This document shows, piece after piece, positions 8,305 to 15,233 of a stretch of DNA of 34,015 bases. The notes beneath the pieces were generated by a model, which was not told where the DNA came from, made no database searches, and worked only from the letters and a program-made list of their open reading frames with translations. The translations under genes were made by a program, and so were the position numbers. This stretch comes from JAATGA01 sp047605605 (GTDB taxonomy: Bacteria; Pseudomonadota; Alphaproteobacteria; Rhodobacterales; Rhodobacteraceae): NCBI GenBank assembly GCA_047605605.1, contig JASGFG010000040.1, positions 1 through 34,015 of the forward strand, in the 5' to 3' direction. Positions within the stretch are counted from its first letter, which is position 1, and the number at the start of each line of letters is the position of its first letter.

Positions 8305-9813
8305 ATGACACGGAAACCGAATATCCTGATCGTGATGGTCGATCAGCTGACCGGAACGCTGTTTCCCGATGGTCCCGCGCCCTTCCTTCATGCGCCGAAC
8401 CTGCGGGCGCTGGCGGCGCGGTCGGTGCGGTTCGCAAATGCCTATACCGCCTCGCCCCTGTGCGCGCCCGCGCGGGCGTCGTTCATGTCGGGGCAATTGC
8501 CGCGCCGGACGCGGGTCTATGACAATGCGGCGGAATTCACCTCGGACATCCCGACCTTTGCCCACCACCTGCGCCGTGCCGGATACCAGACCGCGCTGTC
8601 GGGCAAGATGCACTTCGTCGGCCCCGACCAGCTGCACGGGTTCGAGGAGCGGCTGACGACCGACATCTATCCCGCCGATTTCGGCTGGACCCCCGACTAT
8701 CGCAAACCGGGCGAGCGGATCGACTGGTGGTATCACAACCTCGGCTCGGTGACGGGCGCGGGGGTGGCGGAAATCACCAACCAGCTGGAATACGACGATG
8801 ACGTGGCGTTCCAGGCGGTGCAGAAGATCTATGACCTGTCGCGCGGCGGTGACGACCGGCCGTGGTGCCTGTGCGCCAGCTTTACCCACCCGCACGACCC
8901 CTTTGTCGCGCGGCGCAAATACTGGGACCTGTATGAAGGCGCCCCGGAACTGGAGCCGCCCGCGGCCATTCCCTACGAGGAGATGGACCCCCATTCGCAG
9001 CGCCTGATGGATGCCTGCGACTGGCGCGGGCTGGAGGTTACGCCCGACCACATCCGCCGCGCCCGGCAGGGCTATTTCGCCAATATCTCTTATGTCGACG
9101 ACAAGATCGGCGAGATACTGGCGGTGCTGGAGGCGACGCGGCAAGAGGCGATCGTGATCTTCGTCTCCGACCATGGCGAGATGCTGGGGCGGCGCGGCCT
9201 GTGGTTCAAGATGAACTTTTTCGAAGGCTCGGCGCGGGTGCCGCTGATGGTTTCGGCGCCGGGTCTGACGCCGGGACTGGTGGAAACGCCGGTCTGCACC
9301 ATCGACGTGACGCCAACGCTCTGCGATCTGGCGGGAATTTCCATGGCCGAAGTCATGCCCTGGACCGATGGCGAAAGCCTTGTGCCGCTGGCGGGCGGCA
9401 CCGCGCGGACCAGCCCCGTGGCGATGGAATATGCCGCCGAAGGGTCGATCACGCCGCTGGTCGCCCTGCGCGAGGGGCGGTGGAAATACATCCGCTGCAA
9501 AGCCGACCCCGAGATGCTGTTCGACGTGGCGGCCGACCCGGAAGAACGGGCCAACCTTGCCGCCAACCCGGCCCATGCCGGAACGCTGGCCCGGCTGCGG
9601 GCGATGGCCGAGGCCCGCTGGGATCTGGCGGCGTTCGACGGCGAGGTGCGCCAAAGCCAGGCCCGCCGGTGGGTGGTCTATGAGGCCCTGCGCAACGGCG
9701 CCTATTTCCCTTGGGACTACCAGCCGCTGCGCGCCGCGTCCGAACGCTACATGCGCAACCACATGGATCTGAACGTGCTGGAGGAGTCCAAGCGCTTTCC
9801 CCGCGGCGAATAG
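8305..9813 (+). CDS. betC: Choline-sulfatase
   Basis: Hydrolyses choline-O-sulfate to choline and sulfate, giving a compatible-solute precursor and a sulfur source. The 502-residue protein begins KPNILIVMVDQLTG and carries the sulfatase active-site motif CAPAR within SPLCAPARASFMSG (residues 51-64); the Cys is matured to formylglycine. The stretches YDNAAEFTSDIPTFAHHLRR, GKMHFVGPDQLHGFEERL and DIYPADFGWTPDYRKPGERI are the ones I recognise from rhizobial BetC, as is the C-terminal region. The start at 8305 is preferred over an ATG at 8293 (the latter has AAAGG directly against it). betC is often found with betI, betB and betA; none is nearby, and the sulfatase-maturing enzyme is not in the window. 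It is divergent from the CocE-type hydrolase with a 218-base gap. Confidence 0.93.
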   Translation: MTRKPNILIVMVDQLTGTLFPDGPAPFLHAPNLRALAARSVRFANAYTASPLCAPARASFMSGQLPRRTRVYDNAAEFTSDIPTFAHHLRRAGYQTALSGKMHFVGPDQLHGFEERLTTDIYPADFGWTPDYRKPGERIDWWYHNLGSVTGAGVAEITNQLEYDDDVAFQAVQKIYDLSRGGDDRPWCLCASFTHPHDPFVARRKYWDLYEGAPELEPPAAIPYEEMDPHSQRLMDACDWRGLEVTPDHIRRARQGYFANISYVDDKIGEILAVLEATRQEAIVIFVSDHGEMLGRRGLWFKMNFFEGSARVPLMVSAPGLTPGLVETPVCTIDVTPTLCDLAGISMAEVMPWTDGESLVPLAGGTARTSPVAMEYAAEGSITPLVALREGRWKYIRCKADPEMLFDVAADPEERANLAANPAHAGTLARLRAMAEARWDLAAFDGEVRQSQARRWVVYEALRNGAYFPWDYQPLRAASERYMRNHMDLNVLEESKRFPRGE

Positions 9814-9830
9814 GCCTGTGTCTGGCCGCC

Positions 9831-9955
9831 GGGGGTTTCACACCCCCTGTCCCGGCCCGGCCACGGGCCGGGCGTTCTTCGCGGAAATCGTCCACTGGAC
9901 GATTTCTGATCGCTCATCACCCCCGTGGGATATTTGGGTCCAGAAAGAGGGGGGG
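9831..9955 (+). repeat. Intergenic hairpin array with dispersed-repeat tail, copy 2
   Basis: Three successive inverted repeats follow betC: 9831-9847 (GGGGG/CCCCC), 9851-9872 (CCCGGCCCG/CGGGCCGGG, loop GCCA) and 9884-9906 (GAAATCGTCC/GGACGATTTC, loop ACT). They are followed by TCACCCCCGTGGGATATTTG and GGTCCAGAAAGAGG. The tail matches the minus-strand reading of positions 1-20. The general plan (hairpins, then a CCCC...GGATATTT box) is the same in both copies although the hairpin sequences differ. Confidence 0.6.
9851..9906 (+). terminator. Probable transcription end of betC (tandem hairpins)
   Basis: A 9-bp GC stem at 9851-9872 is followed by CGTTCTTC, and a 10-bp stem at 9884-9906 by TGATCGCTC. 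The U-rich part is weak, so termination could need Rho or the pair could act as an mRNA end stabiliser. Confidence 0.45.
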
Positions 9956-10034
9956 ATCGGGGCCGCTGCCTTTGCCCCGGCCCTTCAACAACGCGCGAGT
10001 TTTCCGCGCGGGAGAGATCGAGGGGTGAATCTGC

Positions 10035-10063
10035 TTGACCTTTGCCCCCCCCTTCTGTTGAAC
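10035..10063 (+). promoter_or_regulatory. Candidate sigma-70 promoter of yidC
   Basis: TTGACC at 10035-10040 and TTGAAC at 10058-10063 are separated by 17 bases that include a C-rich run. The -35 box is good, the -10 box is poor. It lies 35 bases before the yidC start. The stretch 9956-10034 upstream shows no gene. Confidence 0.4.
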
Positions 10064-10097
10064 CACGCCTGATTCAAAGGCGGGGCAGGCGCGTTCC

Positions 10098-11918
10098 ATG
10101 GAAGACCAGAACAAGAACCTCATCCTGGCGACGGTGCTGAGCGCCATCGTCATCGTCGTATGGTTCGTCCTGTTCCCGCCACCCAAGACGGCGCCGGCCG
10201 ATCCGAACGCCCCCGCCGCGACCCAGACGGCGGAGACGGCCACGCCCCCCGCGGCGACCGGCACCACCGCCCCCGCGACGGCCGCGCCCTCGACCGATCC
10301 GGTCGTGCAGGCGCCCCGCGTCGCCATCGAGACGCCCGAACTGAAAGGCTCGATCTCGCTGGCGGGCGGGCGGATCGACGACCTGTTGCTGACCACCTAT
10401 CACGAGACGCTGGACGACAGCTCGCCCAATGTCCGCCTGCTGGAGCCGGTGGGCGAGACCGCCCCCTATTATGCGCTGTTCGGCTGGGCGCCGGGCGGCA
10501 GCCTGGACTTTGCCGATGTGCCGGGCGCCACGACCGAATGGCGCCTCGCCTCGGGCGATACGCTGGCGCCGGGCAAGCCGGTGACGCTGGAATGGGACAG
10601 CCCCAAGGGCCTGACCTTCACCCGCACCATCGCCGTCGACGACAAGTTCATGTTCACCGTTACCGACAAGGTGACGAACACCGGGACCGAGGCGCAGACG
10701 CTGGCCCCCTATGGCGTGGTGGCGCGGCACGGCAAGCCCACCAACCTCAAGAACTTCTTCGTCGTCCACGAAGGCGCCATCGGCCGCGTCGACGGCAATC
10801 TGGAAGAAATCAAATACGACAAGATCGCGGGCCTGCCCACCTTTGAAGGCGTGCATGGCGAGGCGCGCGAGGGCACGAAGGACGGCTGGATCGGCTTTAC
10901 CGACCACTACTGGATGACGATCCTTGTGCCCGAACAGGGCAAGCCCTTTACCGCGGTGACGAAATTCGTCCCCGGCCCGAACATCTACCAGACCGAGACG
11001 CGCCAACCGGCCATCACGGTGGCGCCCGGCGCATCGGCCGAAACGGCGACGCGGGTGTTTTCGGGTGCGAAGGAATGGGAAACCATCCGCGCCTATGAAA
11101 AGGATCAGAACATCCCCGGATTCATCGATTCCATCGACTGGGGCTGGTTCTTCTTCCTGACGAAGCCGATCTTCCACGTCCTGCACTTTGTTCACGGGCT
11201 GATCGGCAACATGGGTCTGTCGATCATCGCGCTGACCTTCATCCTGAAGCTTCTGGTGCTGCCGCTGGCCTATAAATCCTACGTCTCGATGGCGCGGATG
11301 AAGGAGCTTCAGCCCGAGATGGAGGCGCTGAAGGAGCGCGCGGGCGATGACCGCCAGAAGCTGCAAAAGGAAATGATGCAGCTTTACAAGGACAAGAAGG
11401 TGAACCCGGCGGCGGGATGTCTGCCGGTGCTGATCCAGATCCCGATCTTCTTCAGTCTCTACAAGGTGATCTTCGTCACGATCGAACTGCGTCACGCGCC
11501 CTTCTTCGGCTGGATCAAGGACCTTTCGGCGCCCGACCCCTCGTCGCTTTACAACCTGTTCGGGCTGCTGCCCTGGGCCGCGCCGGCGCATGGCACGCTG
11601 CTGGCCACCATCTTCATCGGGGCGCTGCCGATCCTGCTAGGCATCACCATGTGGTTGCAGCAAAAGCTGAACCCCGCGCCCGCCGATCCGGCGCAGCAGG
11701 CGGTCTTCGCCTGGATGCCCTGGATCTTCATGTTCATGCTGGGGGGCTTTGCCTCGGGGCTGGTGGTCTACTGGATCACCAACAACCTGATCACCTTCAC
11801 CCAGCAGTTCCTGATCATGCGCAGCCATGGCCACCGGCCCGACATCTTTGGCAACATCAAGTCGAGCTTCAGGAAAAAGCCCGCACCCGCCATACCGGAC
11901 AAGGGCAAGAAGAAATGA
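10098..11918 (+). CDS. yidC: Membrane protein insertase YidC
   Basis: Inserts and folds inner-membrane proteins, alone or with SecYEG. The 606-residue protein starts MEDQNKNLILATVLSAIVIVV, the usual first membrane anchor (about 8-26). A Pro/Ala/Thr-rich linker (30-75) leads to the large periplasmic beta domain (about 80-350). The conserved insertase core follows: hairpin helices and cytoplasmic loop with YKSYVSMARMKELQPEM and LYKDKKVNPAAGCLPVLIQI (about 390-460), then three more membrane segments. The C-terminus is short and basic (KKPAPAIPDKGKKK). The length is normal for alphaproteobacteria. It is followed by the MOSC gene in an ATGA overlap. The usual upstream partners rpmH and rnpA are absent; betC is upstream instead. 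Confidence 0.97.
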   Translation: MEDQNKNLILATVLSAIVIVVWFVLFPPPKTAPADPNAPAATQTAETATPPAATGTTAPATAAPSTDPVVQAPRVAIETPELKGSISLAGGRIDDLLLTTYHETLDDSSPNVRLLEPVGETAPYYALFGWAPGGSLDFADVPGATTEWRLASGDTLAPGKPVTLEWDSPKGLTFTRTIAVDDKFMFTVTDKVTNTGTEAQTLAPYGVVARHGKPTNLKNFFVVHEGAIGRVDGNLEEIKYDKIAGLPTFEGVHGEAREGTKDGWIGFTDHYWMTILVPEQGKPFTAVTKFVPGPNIYQTETRQPAITVAPGASAETATRVFSGAKEWETIRAYEKDQNIPGFIDSIDWGWFFFLTKPIFHVLHFVHGLIGNMGLSIIALTFILKLLVLPLAYKSYVSMARMKELQPEMEALKERAGDDRQKLQKEMMQLYKDKKVNPAAGCLPVLIQIPIFFSLYKVIFVTIELRHAPFFGWIKDLSAPDPSSLYNLFGLLPWAAPAHGTLLATIFIGALPILLGITMWLQQKLNPAPADPAQQAVFAWMPWIFMFMLGGFASGLVVYWITNNLITFTQQFLIMRSHGHRPDIFGNIKSSFRKKPAPAIPDKGKKK

Positions 11919-12667
11919 CCGGGCATCTGGCGCATATCTTCCGCCACCCGATCAAGGCCCACGGACGCGAGGAACTCGCGTCCGTTGTGCTTTCGGCGGG
12001 GGCGGCCCTGCCCTGGGACCGGCACTGGGCGGTGGCGCATGATCTGTCGAAATTCGACCCCGCCGCCCCGGCCTGGACCCCCTGCCCCAATTTCCAGCGC
12101 GGGGCGCGCACGCCCGAGGTCATGGCCATCGCGGCGGATTTCGACGAAGGAACGGGTGTGATGACCCTGACCCATCCCGACCTGCCGCCCCTGACCTTCC
12201 GGCCCGAAACCGAAGGCGCGCGGCTGATCGAATGGATCGCCCCGATCAGCCCGAAGGAAAGGTTCCGACCCGTCGCTCTGGTAAAGGCGCCCGGCATCGC
12301 CATGACAGATTCCGACTATCCGACCGTTTCGATCAAGAGTCTGGCCTCGAATGCTGCACTTTCCGAACATATGGGGGTGGATCTGTCGATCCACCGCTGG
12401 CGCGGGAATCTGTGGGTCGATGGCTTTGCCCCCTGGGCGGAGTTCGACTGGATCGGCAAGCGGCTGCGCATCGGCGAGACCGTGCTGGAAATCCGCGAGC
12501 GGGTCGGCCGGTGCAAGGCCACCACCGCCAACCCGGCGACCGGCATCGTCGATGCCGATACGCTGAAGGCGCTGCGCGAGGTGGTGGGCGAACAGGATTT
12601 CGGCGTGTTCGGCGTGGTGGTCCAGGGCGGCCCCGTCACCCCCGGCGACAGGGTAAAGGTGATCTGA
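11915..12667 (+). CDS. MOSC domain-containing protein
   Basis: Predicted molybdenum-cofactor-binding or sulfur-carrier protein of 250 residues, cytoplasmic. The N-terminal beta barrel (1-100) carries HIFRHPIKAHGREEL. The MOSC domain follows, with HRWRGNLWVDG at 160-170 and the conserved cysteine Cys200 in GRCKATTANPATG. Family members include YiiM/YcbX and mARC-type reductases of N-hydroxylated compounds, but no ferredoxin domain is fused here, so the partner is unknown. The ATG overlaps the yidC stop (ATGA) and its own TGA shares one base with the engB start (TGATG), so yidC, this gene and engB are a tightly coupled unit. The link between a MOSC protein and YidC/EngB is positional only. Confidence 0.88.
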   Translation: MTGHLAHIFRHPIKAHGREELASVVLSAGAALPWDRHWAVAHDLSKFDPAAPAWTPCPNFQRGARTPEVMAIAADFDEGTGVMTLTHPDLPPLTFRPETEGARLIEWIAPISPKERFRPVALVKAPGIAMTDSDYPTVSIKSLASNAALSEHMGVDLSIHRWRGNLWVDGFAPWAEFDWIGKRLRIGETVLEIRERVGRCKATTANPATGIVDADTLKALREVVGEQDFGVFGVVVQGGPVTPGDRVKVI

Positions 12668-13317
12668 TGGCACTTTCCTTTCCGATCGCCCCCGAACCCG
12701 ATGATCTGGCCCGCGAAACCGGCCGGCTGCTGTTCGCAGGCCCGGTCGATTTCGTCAAAGGCGTGGTCGCCATGCCCGGCCTGCCCCCCGCCGACCGGCC
12801 CGAGGTCTGTTTCGCCGGCCGGTCGAACGTCGGGAAATCCAGCCTGATCAACGCGCTGACCGGGCGCAAGAGCCTGGCGCGGGCCTCGAATACCCCCGGC
12901 CGCACGCAAGAGATCAACTATTTCGCGCTTGGACCGGACCGCTATCTGGTCGACCTGCCGGGCTATGGCTATGCCGAGGCGCCGGTGGCGGTCGTGGCCA
13001 AATGGCAGGCGCTGCTGCGGTCCTATCTGGCCGGCCGCCAGACGCTGCGCCGGGCCTTCGTGCTGATCGACACGCGGCACGGGGCAAAGGCGGTGGACGA
13101 GGAGATCATGACCCTTCTCGACAAATCGGCGGTGACCTTTCAGGTGGTGATGACCAAGGCCGACAAGGTGAACAAGGCCGAGCGCGAGGCGAATATCGAG
13201 AAGACCCGCGCCGTGCTGGCGAAACACCCAGCCGCCTTCCCCGAGATCGTCGTGACCAGTTCCGAAAAGGGCGAGGGGCTGGAAACCCTGCGCGCCATCG
13301 TGGCCACGCTGGCCTGA
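12667..13317 (+). CDS. engB: Ribosome biogenesis GTPase EngB (YsxC/YihA)
   Basis: Essential GTPase needed for large ribosomal subunit assembly; cytoplasmic. In 216 residues the standard G motifs can be read: G1 GRSNVGKS (51-58), G2 threonine in NTPGRTQ (75-81), G3 DLPGYG (96-101), G4 TKAD (163-166) and G5 TSSEKGEG near the C-terminus. The size is normal for the family. Translation starts at the A of the MOSC stop (TGATG), so it depends on coupling with the preceding gene. After its stop come a run of ten C residues and a GC hairpin (13327-13352). Confidence 0.96.
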   Translation: MALSFPIAPEPDDLARETGRLLFAGPVDFVKGVVAMPGLPPADRPEVCFAGRSNVGKSSLINALTGRKSLARASNTPGRTQEINYFALGPDRYLVDLPGYGYAEAPVAVVAKWQALLRSYLAGRQTLRRAFVLIDTRHGAKAVDEEIMTLLDKSAVTFQVVMTKADKVNKAEREANIEKTRAVLAKHPAAFPEIVVTSSEKGEGLETLRAIVATLA

Positions 13318-13320
13318 GGC

Positions 13321-13352
13321 GCCCCCCCCCCGCGGGGAACGGCACGCGGGGG
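13321..13352 (+). other. C10 homopolymer and GC hairpin after engB
   Basis: Ten consecutive C bases (13322-13331) merge into an 8-bp inverted repeat, 13327-13334 CCCCCGCG with 13345-13352 CGCGGGGG, loop of 10. No T-run follows. It may help end the yidC-engB transcript. The long homopolymer is prone to slippage and to sequencing error, but lies outside both flanking genes as called. Confidence 0.4.
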
Positions 13353-13391
13353 CTGGCATCGCCCGCCGGCTTGCGTCATCCTGCCGCAGCC

Positions 13392-15026
13392 ATGCCGGAT
13401 ACGACACAGACCTCGCCCCTCGCCCCGCTGCGCCATCCTGCGTTCCGCCTGATCTGGACGGCAACGCTGGTCGCCAACCTCGGCTCGCTGATCCAGAACG
13501 TCGGCGCGGGCTGGATGATGGCGGAACTGACCCCGTCCGAGAACATGGTGGCGCTGGTTCAGGCCTCGACCACCTTGCCGATCATGGTGCTGGCGGTGGC
13601 GGCGGGCGCCGTGGCCGACAATTTCGACCGGCGCAAGGTGATGCTGGCCGCCCAGGGGTTCATGGCCGTCATCTCGGCCCTGCTGGCGACCGTCGGCTTC
13701 ATGGGCTGGCTGGGACCGTGGAGCCTTTTGGCCTTTACCTTCCTGCTGGGCTGCGGATCGGCCATGCATCTGCCGTCCTGGCAGGCCTCGATGCGCGATC
13801 TGGTGCCGCGCGGCGACCTGCCCGCCGCTGTCACTCTGAACTCGATGAGCTTCAACCTGATGCGGTCGGTCGGACCTGCGCTTGGCGGCATCATCGTCGC
13901 CGCCGCCGGGGCGCCCGTCGCCTTTGCCCTGAACGCCGTCAGCTATCTGGCCGTCATATATGCGCTTTTCCGCTGGCAGCGAGAGCCCGAGGCGCGCAGC
14001 CTGCCGGCCGAACGGCTGGGCAGTGCGATCACCGCGGGGCTGCGCTATGTGGCGCTGTCGCCGAACCTGATGCGGGTCATCACGCGCGGATCGGTTTTCG
14101 GCATGACGGCGGTGGTGGTGCTGGCGCTGCTGCCCATCGTCACCCGCGACACGTTGCAAGGCGGGGCGACGACCTATGGCATCCTGCTGGGCGCATTCGG
14201 CCTTGGCGCGATCGGCGGGGCGCTTGGCAGCCCGCTTCTGCGCCGCAGGCTGAACATCGAAACCATCGTGGCGTCCGCCTTTCTGCTGTTTGCCGTTGGC
14301 GCGACGATCATCGCCCTGTCCCCTTCGATGATGCTGACCCTTCCCGGCCTGCTCATCTGCGGCGCGTGCTGGGTTTCGGCGCTGTCGCTCTTCAACGTCT
14401 CGACCCAGCTTGCCACCCCCCGCTGGGTGGTGGGGCGGGCGCTGTCGATCTATCAGACGGCGACCTTCGGTGGCATGGCATTCGGATCTTGGTTCTGGGG
14501 CCTGGTGTCCGAGATGTGGAGCACCGAGGCCGCGCTGCTGATCTCGGCCGCGCTGATGGTGGGCGGTGCGGTCCTTGGCCGGTTCTGGCGGATGCCCGAT
14601 TTCGTCGAGGTGAACCTCGACCCCGCCAACCGCTTTCACGAACCGGCGCTGCGGCTGGACCTGAAGGCGCGGTCGGGGCCGATCATGATCATGATCGACT
14701 GGGACATCCCGCCCGAGAATACCGCCGCCTTCCTGGCCGAGATGTCGGCCCTGCGGCAGGTCCGGCGGCGCGACGGGGCGCGGCAATGGGTGCTGCTGCG
14801 CGATCTGGAGAATCCCGACATCTGGGTGGAAAGCTATCACGTCGCCACCTGGACGGAATACATCCGTCACAACCAGCGCCGCACCCATGCCGATGCCGGG
14901 GTGATGGACCGCCTGCGCCCGCTGCACCGCGGCCCCGGCGCCCCCCGCGTCCACCGGATGATCGAGCGGGAAAGCGTGCCCGCCCGCGATGACATGCCGA
15001 TCATCGAACGGCCGAAAACGCCCTGA
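13392..15026 (+). CDS. MFS transporter of the EntS/MFS_3 type with C-terminal soluble domain
   Basis: Predicted inner-membrane efflux pump of 544 residues. About 400 residues are strongly hydrophobic, in a 12-helix pattern; the loop motif DNFDRRKVMLAAQ (about 76-88) is the MFS loop between helices 2 and 3. The last 120 residues are soluble and contain a stretch (IMIMIDWDIPPENTAAFLAE and onward) resembling the small ferredoxin-like monooxygenase-type domain often fused to MFS_3 proteins. EntS, the enterobactin exporter, belongs to the same family, and the next gene is a siderophore-type receptor, so siderophore export is possible; the fused domain is common and does not prove this. The ATG at 13392 has no clear ribosome-binding site, so the start is the least certain part. 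Confidence 0.85.
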   Translation: MPDTTQTSPLAPLRHPAFRLIWTATLVANLGSLIQNVGAGWMMAELTPSENMVALVQASTTLPIMVLAVAAGAVADNFDRRKVMLAAQGFMAVISALLATVGFMGWLGPWSLLAFTFLLGCGSAMHLPSWQASMRDLVPRGDLPAAVTLNSMSFNLMRSVGPALGGIIVAAAGAPVAFALNAVSYLAVIYALFRWQREPEARSLPAERLGSAITAGLRYVALSPNLMRVITRGSVFGMTAVVVLALLPIVTRDTLQGGATTYGILLGAFGLGAIGGALGSPLLRRRLNIETIVASAFLLFAVGATIIALSPSMMLTLPGLLICGACWVSALSLFNVSTQLATPRWVVGRALSIYQTATFGGMAFGSWFWGLVSEMWSTEAALLISAALMVGGAVLGRFWRMPDFVEVNLDPANRFHEPALRLDLKARSGPIMIMIDWDIPPENTAAFLAEMSALRQVRRRDGARQWVLLRDLENPDIWVESYHVATWTEYIRHNQRRTHADAGVMDRLRPLHRGPGAPRVHRMIERESVPARDDMPIIERPKTP

Positions 15027-15091
15027 TCGCCAAGGCTGCGATGCGTTTGTGGCGCCTTTGCAGCAATGTCGTCAAAAGATGACTATTTCAG

Positions 15092-15129
15092 TTGACTTCA
15101 CAACAGATTGCGACAAACGGTGCCGCAAT
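15092..15129 (+). promoter_or_regulatory. Possible promoter/operator region of the TonB-dependent receptor
   Basis: TTGACT at 15092-15097 could be a -35 box, but no good -10 follows at 16-18 bases. An inverted repeat ATTGCG (15107-15112) / CGCAAT (15124-15129) lies just downstream. I find no match to a Fur, RirA or Irr consensus by eye. Confidence 0.2.
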
Positions 15130-15233
15130 TCAAATGTTCGCGACTGACGCCAGCCCTTCCTGCCAGCAGAAACGCCCTTCGCCGCCCCCGCCTCCGGGGA
15201 TGCGGCGCGCGCCCATCTGCCACAGGAGACCGC

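Noticed and set aside
8087..8437. 117-residue N-terminal extension of the CocE-type hydrolase
   Set aside because: It overlaps the start of betC on the opposite strand, lacks family similarity, and the ATG at 8086 has GGAAGG in front.
15027..15233. Iron-responsive operator (Fur, RirA or Irr box) upstream of the TonB-dependent receptor
   Set aside because: No stretch close to a known consensus could be found by eye; a motif scan would be needed to exclude it.
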